This document shows, one piece after another, positions 11,760 to 23,500 of a DNA stretch of 64,000 bases. The notes below the pieces were generated by a model, which saw only the letters and a list, made by a program, of their open reading frames with translations, was not told the origin of the DNA and searched no databases. Source of the stretch: Lasiosphaeria ovina (taxonomy: Eukaryota > Ascomycota > Sordariomycetes > Sordariales > Lasiosphaeriaceae); NCBI GenBank assembly GCA_033439765.1, contig JAULSN010000011.1:992001-1056000 (forward strand), written 5' to 3'. Both the position numbers and the translations under genes were made by a program. Position 1 is the first letter of the stretch. Each line of letters begins with the position of its first letter.

Positions 11760-13250
11760 TGAAGTCGCCCACCCTGGCATCACTGGGCTCCTCCGCAAAC
11801 TTTTTGGGATGAACCATAAGACTAAATCTCTGGTCTGAAGAGGTGGAAATTATTGCCTTATTTGTCGAACCAGTTTCCGCTGTCGTCTCCCGACTTGAGA
11901 AAGACGAGGCAAGTCCCAAGAAGTCTCTGGGGAAGCCTTCGTCCCGTAGACAGTCATCGAAGGAGCGCTCCAGAAGGTCGTGTGCCCGGAGGTCTTCTCG
12001 CAGCGCTAACCAACGATCCCAGGTTACCGTTTAAGCGAGCTTTCCAAAGACTTGGCGCAGCATATCTTTGAGTTCAGGCGCTTGAGGAGATGTGGATCTG
12101 TAGACTTAATGAGCGTGCATGAAAAATTCGTCCGTGGCATACGACAGGAGAGCCGGGTAGTCTTCCAGCACTTGAGTCTTGACCGAGAGAGAGGTCCTGC
12201 TGGGGTAGTTTGGCATCGACAGGGATTCGTTGTCCAAGTTGGGATCGTCAACGATGCTGGCCACCCACCGCATCGTGTATTGTCGATACCCTCTAGCACG
12301 ACTGACGGTTGGTATTCCCCCTCCTCGCTTATCTCCGTGGGGCTATGATTGCCGCCTTGCATCGAAGTTGCGTGCTTGATGCCTCGGTCGCACGAGTCGC
12401 CGGCCGTGGTGGGTCCGCCTCACGCCGAGCCGCTCTTTTCCTGGCGCCGACCAATGCATCCAGCTCCGAGATATCGAGATAGTCTAGGCACGTATTCATT
12501 ATTCCGATGTGACCAGCCTCGACAGGTTCCAGCTCGCCGTATTGCAGAAGACGGAACCCGCCATGCCTTCAGGGACGAGGGCGCCGGGCACCTGATAAAT
12601 GCCAAAACGTGGTGCCACTCGAGGAGCTGCAGAGGCCTAGTGGATAGTATCGCCCACTGAAATAGCCGCAGGGTCAAGTCGGCGGTTGTTGGAGGGAGCG
12701 GTTCAAAGAGCTCTGTGAATAGGTCGTGGACCTTGGGCGGTAAGACGCCGAGGTGATTGAGCAAGGATCGCAAGACATCGCCTTGTTCCCACTTCTCTAT
12801 GACGCCATCCATGGCCAAGAAGGCCCACAGGAACACACCTCCGGACATCTTCAAGACGGCATCCCGAAGCTGAAGCCCATTGGGCTCTTGTGCGGCTATA
12901 CTAAGCTTGAACCTCTGCTCGACGTATATAGCAATGTCGCGCCGGTTGCAAAGGCTGACGTTGACCTTTGGACAGCTTCCCACCAAGGCAAAGGGATAGT
13001 GCCGACTAGCTATCACGACGTTCAAGTTGACCCTGGACGCGTGGGCGCTCAAGGCTGTAGCCCCCTAAAAATAGGCCAGCAATCGTATCTCCTCGCCGTC
13101 GCATTCATCCAAAGTATCAACGAATATGAACGCTCTCTTTCCCGGCGGAAGGCACATCAGCAATAACCGAAGTGTGTTTTCAAGTTCCTGCACGACGATG
13201 CAAGGATCCTCTGAAGGACTCCTACCATCGAGGCTGTAGCTATCACTGAG
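11760..13250 (-). pseudogene. NACHT/NLR-type gene relic
   Basis: Read on the minus strand, 13220-13065 gives a continuous stretch containing AFIFVDTLDECDGEEIRLLA, a clear NACHT Walker B region. An in-frame TAG at about 13065 follows, and the same frame then continues from 13052 to 12530 through VIASRHYPF, DIAIYVEQRFKL, SGGVFLWAFLAMDGVIEKW and ILSTRPLQLLEWHHVLAFIR, the order found in fungal NACHT proteins. Near 12540 the frame shifts, and the next recognisable piece (GHIGIMNTCLDYLDISELDA) is in another frame. Further pieces (DYPALLSYATDEFFMHAH near 12130) lie in yet other frames, again with stops. The Walker A part is missing; AT-rich DNA lies where it should be. This is a disrupted STAND gene, probably of the ankyrin- or WD-ending class, but no repeat domain survives. 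Confidence 0.8.
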
Positions 13251-13634
13251 ACCTCGCTCCCTGTCAGCGAAACTTGGCGCGGCCTGGGCTAGGCATTCTC
13301 GACACTACGGCAGAAGCTAGTAGAGCAGAGACCGTGCACCAGCTTAACCAGCTGTCTTTAGCACTTGCCGTAATAAGGAACTCCTATTAATATATTTAAT
13401 ATAAATTAAGATCCTTAATAATAATAAAATACGTAAGGTTCTTATAATTTATATATATAAGAATAGGGTATATAGTCCTATTAACCTAAATCTTCTATTC
13501 TTAGAAAATATTCATAATAGCAAGTAGCTCCTTATTATAAATAGGATAGTTAAGTTCTACCTTCTAGAAGGCGTTAGAGTAAAAGGCTACTAGCCGTAAT
13601 CTCCTGAGATCGTCTTTCTAATCAAGAACTCCTT
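13251..13634. other. AT-rich spacer
   Basis: From about 13340 to 13600 the sequence is strongly AT-rich with many TA steps and no coding potential. It may be RIP-mutated remains of the 5' part of the neighbouring NACHT relic or of an inserted element. The last bases hold the 3' end region of the lipase gene. Confidence 0.45.
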
Positions 13635-15305
13635 TTAAACCTTCAACCCATTAAACTCACCCCTTGCAAGCAGCCTCGCGCGCTCAGCATAGCACGCGCG
13701 GCGGTGGACAGCGACGCGGCAGAACAACAGCCGCTCCAGCACGCCATGGTCCACGCGCACAGCCCTAAGCCCGACAGCGCCGGCGCCGCCACCATCATTA
13801 TCACCATCGCCATCACCCTCCAGCCGCATGGCCAGCACGATGACGTGGCCGACGTGGTGGAATAGCGCGCGGGGGAGCGGCCACGTTTTCTCATCACTGC
13901 CCTCGTTCTCGTGCTCCTGCTCGACCTCTACCACGACATCTAGCACGACAGGCTTGTCCTCGCTGCGCGGGAGGCTGTTCTGCTGCGCGGCGCGGAACAG
14001 GCCCGCCACCGAGACCACGTACGGCGTGTCGGCGCGGCTGACGAGGTCGAATTCGTTGATGAGGGATAGGCAGATGGGGTCGTTGCTGTCGCCGTCGGTG
14101 CCGCAGCCGCTGCTGCCGACGGCCGTCAGCGGCAATGACACGGCCGGCGGCGCGCCGAAGGTGATGCATGAGAAGCGCGCTGTGGATTCTGAGAGGTGGT
14201 GTCAGACTCGCCGTGTCCAAACCTTTGTGGATGTTAAAAAAAAATGGGGGCATCTTACCGAACTCCTGCCTCCCGCGGTACCGCAGATACAGCAGCGACG
14301 CGACGGCGCCGCCGGCCGAGTGCCCGGCGAACAGCACGTGGGCCTTTGCGCCGCGCGCCTTTTGTGCGCGTACGTAGCTGCTGATGCGCGCAAGCGCCGT
14401 GTCGTCGAGCGCGTCGGCGCTGTTGAGGAAGCCCGCGTGGGCGCGCAGCTCGGTGCCGTAGTGCGTGCCCTTTCGTCTCGTTAGAATGTGATGCAATATT
14501 TTGCAACGGGGGTAAGGGATGAAAGCGTACCACGAAGGCCGCCGCATCGACGGGCCGGCCGTTGGCGTTGACCATGTGGTCGACTTTCGTGACGGTGCCG
14601 CGGACCGCGATGACCAGCACCGGCAGCAGCGCGTTGTCGTTGTCTACGGCGTCTGCCAGCGGGCTGACCACGGTTGATGTCAGAGTCTTGACGGTGCCGC
14701 CGACCGACGGCGCCCCGACCCAGTCGCGCTCGAAGCGGTACGCCGCCGTGTCCGCCTCTGCCAGGACACCGGTGGTGGTGGTCGTCATGCTGTAGGTGTC
14801 GAGCGCGCATGCCCACGCGATTGAGACCAGCTGCGCCGTGTGCTGCGTGCTAGAGTTCTCGATAAACAACGACGAAGATATTCAGGGGGTGGCTTGAAGT
14901 AAGTCAGGTACTCACCACTCCCACGGGGCCTGCCCGGCGCCGCCGTCGCGCAGCCGCGAATTGTCATATTCGGACGCCACCTCGTCGAGCCGGTGCACGA
15001 AGCGGCGGAGCGTCTCGTCGAGGGTCCCTGCATTTGTCCATTGCCATCAACACAACACGTTCATCTCACAGCCAAGTACCCCGTAAACAAACAAGACCAA
15101 TGACAGAGAGAAACAAACCCTCAAAATCAATCTGGTCCAGCGCCGTGCCCAGCGCCGCCGACAGCTCCGCCGCAGCCTGCGACGCGCCCTGCGAGTTGTC
15201 GACAAACGCGACGCCCGACACCGTGGGCGCCGCCGCGGCCGCCGCGCGCAGGGCCGACGCGCTGGCGTCGGGCCGGCCCGTGGCGATGCGCAAGAGGCGC
15301 TTCAT
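13635..15305 (-). CDS. Class 3 lipase-like alpha/beta hydrolase
   Basis: Five exons on the minus strand (15305-15119, 15027-14916, 14849-14531, 14469-14259, 14188-13635) join into one frame of about 460 residues. The introns are 61-91 bp with GT/AG ends. The core has VIAVRGT (oxyanion-side strand), ELRAHAGFLN, the nucleophile elbow GHSAGG near residue 253, and TFGAPPAV, all in the order of lipase_3 enzymes. An Asp in NEFDLVSRAD and a His in HHVGHV are the likely triad partners, inferred from position. No signal peptide is visible, so an intracellular enzyme is likely, acting on an ester or acylglycerol of unknown identity. The C-terminus after about residue 400 is low in conserved features and could end in another, unseen exon. 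Confidence 0.82.
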
Positions 15306-15924
15306 TTCACTTGTTTCGGTTTATGGTTGTGGTTGCCGTTCATTGATTAACACGTTATTGCAACTATAGGTTTCGCTTTCGGCTTGGTCGCATGGTATCG
15401 GATCTGGGTCACTCATTAACTAAGGTAGAAAATGAAAATGGCGCATTTCTTTGCTGCTACTCGTTCGGGGAAATGAACGGCATGGTATGACGCGGACGGA
15501 GATCTGGCGCCGTCCTGCAGGTAGGCACAGCCTCAGTCGCCAAGCATGCTGCTCCTTCGCCTTGCAACCGTCACCTCCCTCGGGAGGCTATGCTTATCAA
15601 CAGATTTCATCACGTGAAGTTTTGCTATTAGTTTCCTTTTTCTTATTTCCGCTAGGATACCTAATTCTCCAATGCTTTTGCTGTCCTGTTTTGTTTTGTT
15701 TTATTTGCTCTACTGCTTCCGGGTATTATCTCATTTTGCTTTTTGAACTGCCTTTCTTTTCCACGTGAAAAGAGACTTTTATCTGCTTGAACAGTGCCTA
15801 CCACCAGCCCGCTCCTTTTTCCATAGACCCCCGTTTTCCTGCCTGCATCCTATGGATCCCCGCTTCAACAGCCGTGGATTATGTTATAAGACCTTCGCTC
15901 GCTGCAAGCCTCCGCTTTAATGTG
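15306..15924. other. Spacer between lipase and CBM18 genes
   Basis: No gene is seen. The left part contains the lipase promoter (transcribed leftward). The right part should hold the 3' UTR of the CBM18 gene. The middle is T-rich with a run of TTTTGTTTTGTTTT near 15690. Confidence 0.4.
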
Positions 15925-17190
15925 CTAAGATGCGGGCGTGGGGGTGTTGGTCGGCAGGGAAACGCCCGGCGGCGTGATGGTAGTGACGCTAGTGAGCACG
16001 ACGGGCGGTGCGACGGTTGGCGTGAGCACGACAGGCGGTGCGACAGTCGGCGTGAGGAATCCAGGGGACGGCGTAATCGTCGACGTCGGTGGACCCACGG
16101 CATTGGTTATTGTGACCGTGACGGACAGGGTCGAGCGGATGGTGCGTGTGGTGCGGATGGTGGCGGTCAGGGTCTCGACGACGGTGGTGGTGAGCTCGAC
16201 GATCGACGTTGACGTGGTGTTGAAGACGCGCGTCGTGTCCGTCGTGGCCGTGATGGTCAGGTACAGCGGGATGGTAGCGGTGCGCGTGATAGTGCGCGTA
16301 GCCGTGTCAGTCGTGCTGAGCACCGCCGTCGAGGTGACGTCGATCTCGGACGTAACGGTGCGCGTGCGCGTGCGGAACGCCGTTGACGTCGTGTTGTAGA
16401 CGCGCGTGAGGTCGGTCGTGGCCGTCAGCAGGTTCGTCTGCGTGACCGTGGCCGACTGCGTCAGCGTCGAGGTCAGCGTCTCGCTGAAGACGCGCGTCGT
16501 GTCGAGCGTTTGCGTCGCCGTGAGCGTGCTCGTGGCCCAGATGGTCGAGTAGCTCGTCACGTTGATGGTGTTGAAGACGGTGGCGAAGACGATGGAGAAG
16601 GACGTCGACGTGGTGCGCTCCGTCTGCGTCGACGTGACGTTGGCCGTAACCGTGTTGGTCTGCACCGTCGTCGTCGGGACTGTTGTCGTGACCCGCGCGA
16701 TGGTGGTCGTGGGGATGATGATCAGGCTGGTCTGGGTTAGTGTCGTTGACAAGGTGGTGCGTATGGTGAGCGGCCGCAGCGTCCAAGACGTCTGCGTCAC
16801 CGTCGTCGTCTCCTGCGGCTGGGTCACGGTCCGGGCCACGGTCGTGCGCACAATCTCGGTGATGTAGACACGGCAGGCGGACACCGATGCCGACCCCCCG
16901 GTTGTCGGCGTGTACACGCTCCTCGTCGAGATGGTTGACGGGGTTGTCGAGACTACGGGCGTGCCACCCACTCCCGCGCCGCATAGCCCCCAGGCCAACA
17001 AGCAGCCCGCGCCACAGTGCTCGTCCGTGGCTCCGCACCACCCGTGCGCCGAGCAGCAGTTGCCGTCATCCGACCCTAGGCAGGTGTAGTTGTTGGGCGG
17101 GCCGCAGGTGCCGTCTTCCGACGACTGGAGCTGCGCCGCGGCAAGCCCCGAGAAGCCCAGGAGCGCGGCGGTGATGACGAGAGGGAGCAT
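15925..17190 (-). CDS. Secreted chitin-binding (CBM18) protein with Thr-rich tail
   Basis: A single exon on the minus strand encodes about 421 residues. The chosen ATG is at 17190; the frame is open upstream, but only from a GTG. Residues 1-20 (MLPLVITAALLGFSGLAAAQ) form a clean signal peptide. Next comes a hevein/CBM18 domain with eight cysteines, including the CCSAHGWCG core, at about residues 29-69. The rest, about 350 residues, is low-complexity and rich in Thr, Ser and Val (TTTVTQT-like runs) and is likely heavily O-glycosylated. Near the end an APPVVLTPTV unit is repeated as a short tandem. No GPI signal is seen at the C-terminus. The protein should be secreted to the wall or outside, where it could bind chitin. 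Confidence 0.85.
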   Translation of the reverse strand: MLPLVITAALLGFSGLAAAQLQSSEDGTCGPPNNYTCLGSDDGNCCSAHGWCGATDEHCGAGCLLAWGLCGAGVGGTPVVSTTPSTISTRSVYTPTTGGSASVSACRVYITEIVRTTVARTVTQPQETTTVTQTSWTLRPLTIRTTLSTTLTQTSLIIIPTTTIARVTTTVPTTTVQTNTVTANVTSTQTERTTSTSFSIVFATVFNTINVTSYSTIWATSTLTATQTLDTTRVFSETLTSTLTQSATVTQTNLLTATTDLTRVYNTTSTAFRTRTRTVTSEIDVTSTAVLSTTDTATRTITRTATIPLYLTITATTDTTRVFNTTSTSIVELTTTVVETLTATIRTTRTIRSTLSVTVTITNAVGPPTSTITPSPGFLTPTVAPPVVLTPTVAPPVVLTSVTTITPPGVSLPTNTPTPAS

Positions 17191-20100
17191 GGTGGTGGTT
17201 GGGAGCGACACGACTCGGACATTCCTATCACAGCACTAGGGGACATCGGGCCAAACTCAGAGACAGAGAGACGGGCCCTCTTAAGCCAAGGCCGTCGGGC
17301 CACATGCTACCTGGTATGCCGCGCGGTCTCGCCCGTCGATCTCGCGTCCACATGCTGTGTGTGCGCCATGTCGCCATCGAGAGCTATAATTTTCTGCCAC
17401 TTTGGAAAAAACGGGCTTGGAGACGCGAGGACGCAAGCTTCTCCGCACCGGCCTCAGACCGCCCCGAGCATGGCTGTCGGCTGTAACCTGCAACCGCCAT
17501 TAGTCGGCCCAGATATTGGGTCCCGCGAAGGTTCCTTGCCGCTTCTTGTGCCTCGTCAGGGTCCGTTGTTAATGGTGCGAGGAGAACATGGGACGATATG
17601 GGGGTGCAGAAAGGGGTATTTCTACCGGTTCCTATTTGCATGGGCTTGTAATATTACTTTCATCACTCCTGCTGTCACTCGCAGATTCTCAGGTGCATTG
17701 AGAGTATCAGGTACCTGTGGCTTCCAGATGGGCAGGACCTGGCTTGTCGGTGCCTTGCCTTAGGAATAAAAAACAGTCTTGGCGCTGCACGTTAGACGAC
17801 GTGCCGAGCCTGATAATACCAGATCGTCGGGCCAGCAGGAGGGCTGGGCCGTGGCCGGGGTGGAGCTAGACGAAACAGCCCTTAGCTGAGAGTGGCCACA
17901 TGTTTGGAGCTATACGGACATTGTGGGTGCGGGTCTGGTGCTCCGACGGGGCTCCGGTAAAAGTGCTGGCAAATGTCGCCGCCTGCAACGTGCCACCTCT
18001 TCTCTCCAGCGGGGCTCGTTCCGGAAGAAACGGAACTGGCCCTCGCCGTCCGTCAATTGGCATTACAAATGGCACTCGGGCTTGGTCGCGGCAGTTGGGC
18101 ACCCGTCGCTGGTCCAATACCGCCGTAGCTGACTGGGGACCATGTATAATTACTGTGTATGGAGAATAGCATTTCGAGTAAAAGACGTTGCTGGCAGAAT
18201 TGTCTTCGCCGCCGATCATAGCAAAGCCTGGGACTTTCCGCGTGTGCGGGCGAAGAGCACTTCATGAGGAGCGCCTTCCCGAAATGCCTCGGCAGCCCAC
18301 CTTCCTCTTTTCGAACCGCCAAGGAGCGAACCGCCATCGCTCTCTCCAGTCGACGGGCCGGCCGAAATTTGACTCCGAAGACCGTTCGCTCCTGTCAATA
18401 GTAACATCCCACGCCTCAGTGGTGTAGCGGTCATTGCCAATGATGATGTCCCCCAAGTATCCTCGGTGATTATGGACCATATCGTGGAGATTGGCTTGAT
18501 GTAAAGATGTCCGGGCCTTAGTGGTCTTATTGAAGCGCCCAAACCCAAAAATATTACAAAGGAAACACGCTCGCCCAGGTTTGGAAACTACACCGAATTA
18601 CATAGTAATCATGAAGGTGATAGACAAATACATCAATCTCCACGCCAAAAAGAAAGAAAAAATAAAATACCTAGGAAATCCGACAAAACAAAATCACATT
18701 GCCTCAGAAAACAAGCTCTCATAACCGGGGGGCTTGTGGGTCTCGAACTTCAACGATGGGAACAGGAGCTAGCAACCGACGTACCACGGCCTCGATATCG
18801 TGCACCAATCGCTCAGTCGACCCAAAAGACAAAGATCGGAAAAGTCGGCCGAGAAGAAGTACTTTCTACGAGAGGCCGAGGACACGGCCATGGCCATGGG
18901 AATGCTAGCTGTAGTGAGTAAAAGTACAAGTGCTACCACGATCTTTTCCTTGTGTCACAGAACCCAGCCCTCGTGATGGCTTCAAACTCGGTCTAGCGAT
19001 CCAGGCAGCCACGCCAACAGTTTAAATAATTAGTGCTGATATCACCACATTGGAAGTTGGGATTCCATTCCACTGCTAGGAATTATACAGAGGCTTTCTA
19101 GGGCGCAAGCTAACGAAGGTCAGGATCAATCAGAACACTCTTTAATCAGTCAGAATATTGTTTGACTAAGACTCTTTTCCATGGCCGAACCTCTCCATTG
19201 CGGGCGAAGCAATCCGTCAAGTTAACCTTCTTTGACGTCACATTTTATTAGTTAAGAAAAGTCTAGGGGCATCCGTGCTCTTGCACGACCGAAGTGACCT
19301 TTCCAGCCCTTTCTCAAGCTCCAATCATGATTTACTCACCTTTGTTCGCCCCAGCCACTATCCCTCAATGCTACGCCACACATAATTGACTTCAACCGAA
19401 GTACAATCCATGACGCGAATTTTTCACGTGACTCAAATTTTTTGCCAGCCGATTACAATTCTTTGCCCATCGTCTTTTCGGCTTTAGCGGTACAGCACGG
19501 GGAGAAGTGCAAAACGCGGTGTCTCATTCATGCTTGCTGGACTCTCCTGGCGGCCAATCGATTCAGTTACCCGCGCAATCTTGTGTGTGCCAACCCGCCA
19601 ATGGCCTGTACATGCTGTCCTCCCTGTAAGCCTGGGGATACAGCAGCTGGGAGCACCGAAATGCCGGGCAAGGTTCGGGAGATTGAGTCGCTGCCATTCC
19701 GGCATGCACTGCAAATTTTAGCCTTCCAGAGGGTATTTTTTTTTGGCACCGTACTGTATACTACTACCTGGAGTGTGTTATCATAAGCTAACCCCACCTG
19801 CACGTAGGCTCGGGCAAAACGAAAGGGTCGCCCTCCACAGTAGCTGAGTTTCGAACGCCTACAGTACCAACCATGTTGCCAGGTGCCGGCCCAGGCCTTT
19901 AGAATTGATATTCCCTTCTATTGCCTAGGTCTAAGACCTTTATCTTTTTACACTGTGGAAGATTGGCTTGTAGGCATGCGAACCCTAGCCGATTGTGGAA
20001 CGTGGCGTTCTGTGCCTTGCACTCGGGAAGGCAGTGGGGAGGGTGGCCGGGCCTCGGTCTGCAACCACTCCAGGCAGTTGGGCACCCGTTCAGAAGCGGT

Positions 20101-20236
20101 GAATCTCGAAAACCGTGTGCAAAAACCGTTACCCCTGTCGTCAGGGACCGTAATTGCGACTAGGTCAGGTGGGCGATTTTAGAAGCCCTGACGAGTACGG
20201 AATACAAAATAAGCCACCTGACCAGTCAGGAAGGGG
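17191..20236. other. Gene-free region left of the Helitron
   Basis: No gene could be supported in these 3 kb. It contains one copy of a dispersed repeat (18201-18449, listed separately). A short phrase, GCAGTTGGGCACCCGT, occurs at about 18090 and again near 20080. Small frames of 60-115 codons occur on both strands without domains. The right half is moderately AT-rich. Confidence 0.45.
18201..18449 (+). repeat. Dispersed repeat, copy 1
   Basis: About 240 bp here match 55448-55684 in the same orientation. Shared phrases include CTTCCCGAAATGCCTCG, AGCCCACCTTCCTC and CGCTCCTGTCAATA. Differences are largely transitions. It is probably a transposon fragment; I could not name its family. The minus-strand reading of both copies holds similar peptide scraps (EEGGLPRHFGK and EEGGLARHFGK), so the source element may have been coding. 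Confidence 0.7.
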
Positions 20237-20400
20237 TCAGCTGAACGGATGCCTCCGGCGGCCCTCCGGCGGCGCCTGCGGCGGGCTGTCCTCGCTTCGC
20301 TCGAAGGAATGGGTGGCTGGGCCATTTTACTAAGAAGTTAGTAAGGACAACCCCGCTTTGTGCTATAACCTGTAGCCCAGGCTCGACTGGCTTAAGGGCA

Positions 20401-20524
20401 ACTATGTCAAAAGTAAACAATACGACCTGATTATAGGATAAATAGCATGGTGTTGAGGCTGTACTATGTTAAAAGTAAACAACACGGCCTAATTACAGGA
20501 TAAACAGTATGGTATTGAGGCTGT
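20401..20524. repeat. 62-bp tandem duplication
   Basis: Units 20401-20462 and 20463-20524 are adjacent direct repeats of equal length. They differ at eight positions, all transitions. Seven of the eight are CA/TA or TG/TA alternations. This lies at the 3' side of the Helitron, beyond or at the end of its helicase frame. Confidence 0.9.
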
Positions 20525-23500
20525 CGATTTAGCTATCTAAGCCAGTATTTGGCCCGGAACTAAGACCTCCCCGGCGTTAATACGGCGCTAGTAATCCGCC
20601 GTACGTAAGGTACCTGTAACGTCATTCTTAACCTGGATCTGGTCCAGGGCAAAAGGCACGTCAAATATTAAGCCCTATAGGCTAGTAACGCGTAAGATAG
20701 CTATATAAGTAAGCCCTGAAGAGAAATCCCGCTTAGAGATGTCAAGTATAGCCCTATTAAGCGTAGCTCCCTGTGACTTGTGAACCGTGATAGTGTACGT
20801 AATAGTAACCGGGAACTGGCGGCGCGAGTAGGCCGTATTACCGCTCTAGAAGTCCCGTAAGGACTGGAAGATCGGTACTATATTTCTTGGAATAGCCTTA
20901 TTATTAGGGAAGTAAGCTAGGCCGTTATACTTATCTATCTTAACTAGTAGAATAAAGGGAGCCTCGCGGTGAGGGTCTTCTACGTCGGTAGCCTAAGCGA
21001 TGTTATGAATATAGCCCGTAGCCCCGTTAACCAAGCCGATAGTAGTCTAAATGTTCTCTATTAATATAACCCGGGTACTAATATAAAGGGGGAGCGTATT
21101 ATGGAGGTTGCCCGTATCGCGAGACTCAATCTTGGAAGACTTAGGGCCTGTATTTGTTACCTTAGTAACGATAACCGTACGATCCAGCCGTTCAAGGAAG
21201 CTAGTATTGAACTCCTTAACTAGGGTATTGGTTGGATAGATACGTATAGCGTTATCGAAGCGTTGAACCTTATCGAGAGGAAGAGTAGACTATACTCGCG
21301 TAGAGAGTAGTTCCTAATCCTGACGAGTAGGTTTGTTATTATATAGGCCGTCGAGGGTATCGCGGAAACCAGCCTAATTATCGCCAGCCTGACGGATAAT
21401 AGTCTTGAGCTTAACGGTCTTATTGAACTATTCATAGTCAATACGGGCTGCTTTATTACGATAGTTACGGAGGGCGTTGATAGGTCGAAATAACGGCTTT
21501 TGTTAAATAGGAGGTAGTTAGTAAAAGTCGCCGAGTAGTATTATATTACGGCCGCCGAAGGGATAATTATTCTCGAAGACTTGCTTTATACGCCGGCTAA
21601 TATAGTTAAATAGCCGAGTACCGATTATTAACTTCTTATTAAGAATAAGGTATTTAAGGTACTCAAGCTAGTAACGAATATTCGTAGCGTCGGCGATTTC
21701 TAACGTAGGAAGATTACCAACTATTATAATAGGGAGGCGTAGTAAAGAGTAAATAGTCTAACTACTAATTACGTTAGTAGTAACTCCCGTTAGAGTAGCC
21801 TTCTCAATTACCGAATAATTAAGGCCGTAAGTAATCGAAAGGCGTTAAATCGTAGTAGATATGGCCTTTAGGGTATAGGATTTACCGGTACTACTACGGC
21901 CGTTAACCTATAGAAGAAGCTAGCGATACCGAGGCGCGTTATAACCGTATAAACTAACGTTAAGGGACTCTTCCTAATATCCAATAATAGTATTATATAG
22001 TAACCGTTACTTAGTATTCAGCCGGTTAATAGCAGACTCGGAGACTTCTTCTTCTTCTAAGTCGAAAGGGTTATCGACCTTTATAAGCTTCTAATAGTTA
22101 AGGCGTTGAATATATAGCTCGGGATATTTTCCAATATAAGGCTACTAATCGTAGTTAACGTTAATATCGCGGTTGCCGAGGAGATTAACGTCGTTAGTAT
22201 CCAGGCCTCTATTCGGAAGCTCGCTAGCTAGAAGCTGCTACTCTGCCTATAAGAGGTTATCCTAAACCCGGTTAGGCTCCTTAACGAACTTATCCTCGTC
22301 GTTAGGCTTACTAAGAACTATACCGTAATAGTTATAAGGGTATAGATTCAGGTGGATCTCCGTATAGTAGAGATATACGGTAGTAAAGGTCTCAAATTAT
22401 ACCTACTTAACCTTCTTAAGATCCTCAATATTAGTATAAGGGTGGTGAAGCGTGAGCTTTACGCGGGTAAAGTCCTCAAACTTAACGCCACCGCGAATTA
22501 GCTTATAGCGAGGGAAGTAATTAAGTATACGAGGCTTTGAGGCTTCGGAAAAGCGAGACCAGGGTTACCGAGTATAACAAATAGTAGTTAAGAACTCGAA
22601 GAAGGTAAGCTCCTCCTACTCTACCTAGTTTCGATTACGATACTTTTCGTAGATCTTCTTAATATCCTGGATTTCCTAGTTTTTGTTACTAATAATAGCG
22701 ACGCTACCGCCTATACGGCGAGGATTATGGTAGTTAATAGACTATATAATATAGCTAGCCTTAGCTAGAGGAAGCTTAAGAAGGAGGTGGGCTACTTCTA
22801 TCGCTGGCTAATTACGCTCTATAATTAGCTTATTCATTATCTTCGCGACTAAAGAAACTATAGGACGAGCGTTATTGACCCTCGGAATTAAGCTAGATAG
22901 TATCTCTTTGTACGGCTAAGTCTATTACTCGGCTTTAGTATAGTATTTGGCGATATAGTTAAGTATAGTACGAAGAGAGGTATAAGGTATTAAGTCCGTA
23001 TTAGCTAGCTAGCCCAAAACGATACTTCGAATATAGTTATTTATCCTCCCGTTATTCGGGCGGGTACCGTTAAATATTTCGTAGTTGGGGTTTATTTCCC
23101 GCGTAAGGATAGCGAGCTCGTAGAGAGCGCGTTCGAAATAGAACCGGTATAGCTTATCGCGTAAGAGTGTTCTATCGGGAAGCCGGCGGCGCCGAAGGTA
23201 GTATACTTCGGTATAGTTATATCTCTGAATACGGTTGAGAATACTCGATAGAGCCGTAAAAGAGGTATTAGTACCGGGAACGACGTTAAGAGGATTAGAT
23301 TTATACGGAGGGGGGTAACGGCCGGGCTCCGGGTTGGAGGCGGTAATATGAAGGCCCTAGAGGCGTAAGAAGTCATCCTTTTGGACCTAATCGACGAATC
23401 CTTCTATTCCCGAGGTAGGTATACCCTCAATCTAGTAAAGGCCGTAATAGTAAGTACTACCGCGACCCTACTACTCAAACCTGATCTAATAAGCGGTAAT

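Noticed and set aside
13828..14547. Plus-strand frame of 218 codons across the lipase
   Set aside because: The minus-strand lipase motifs and consistent introns explain this region; the plus frame has no features.
16307..17041. Minus-strand frame of 244 codons inside the CBM18 gene
   Set aside because: It is an alternate frame of the Thr-rich low-complexity tail.
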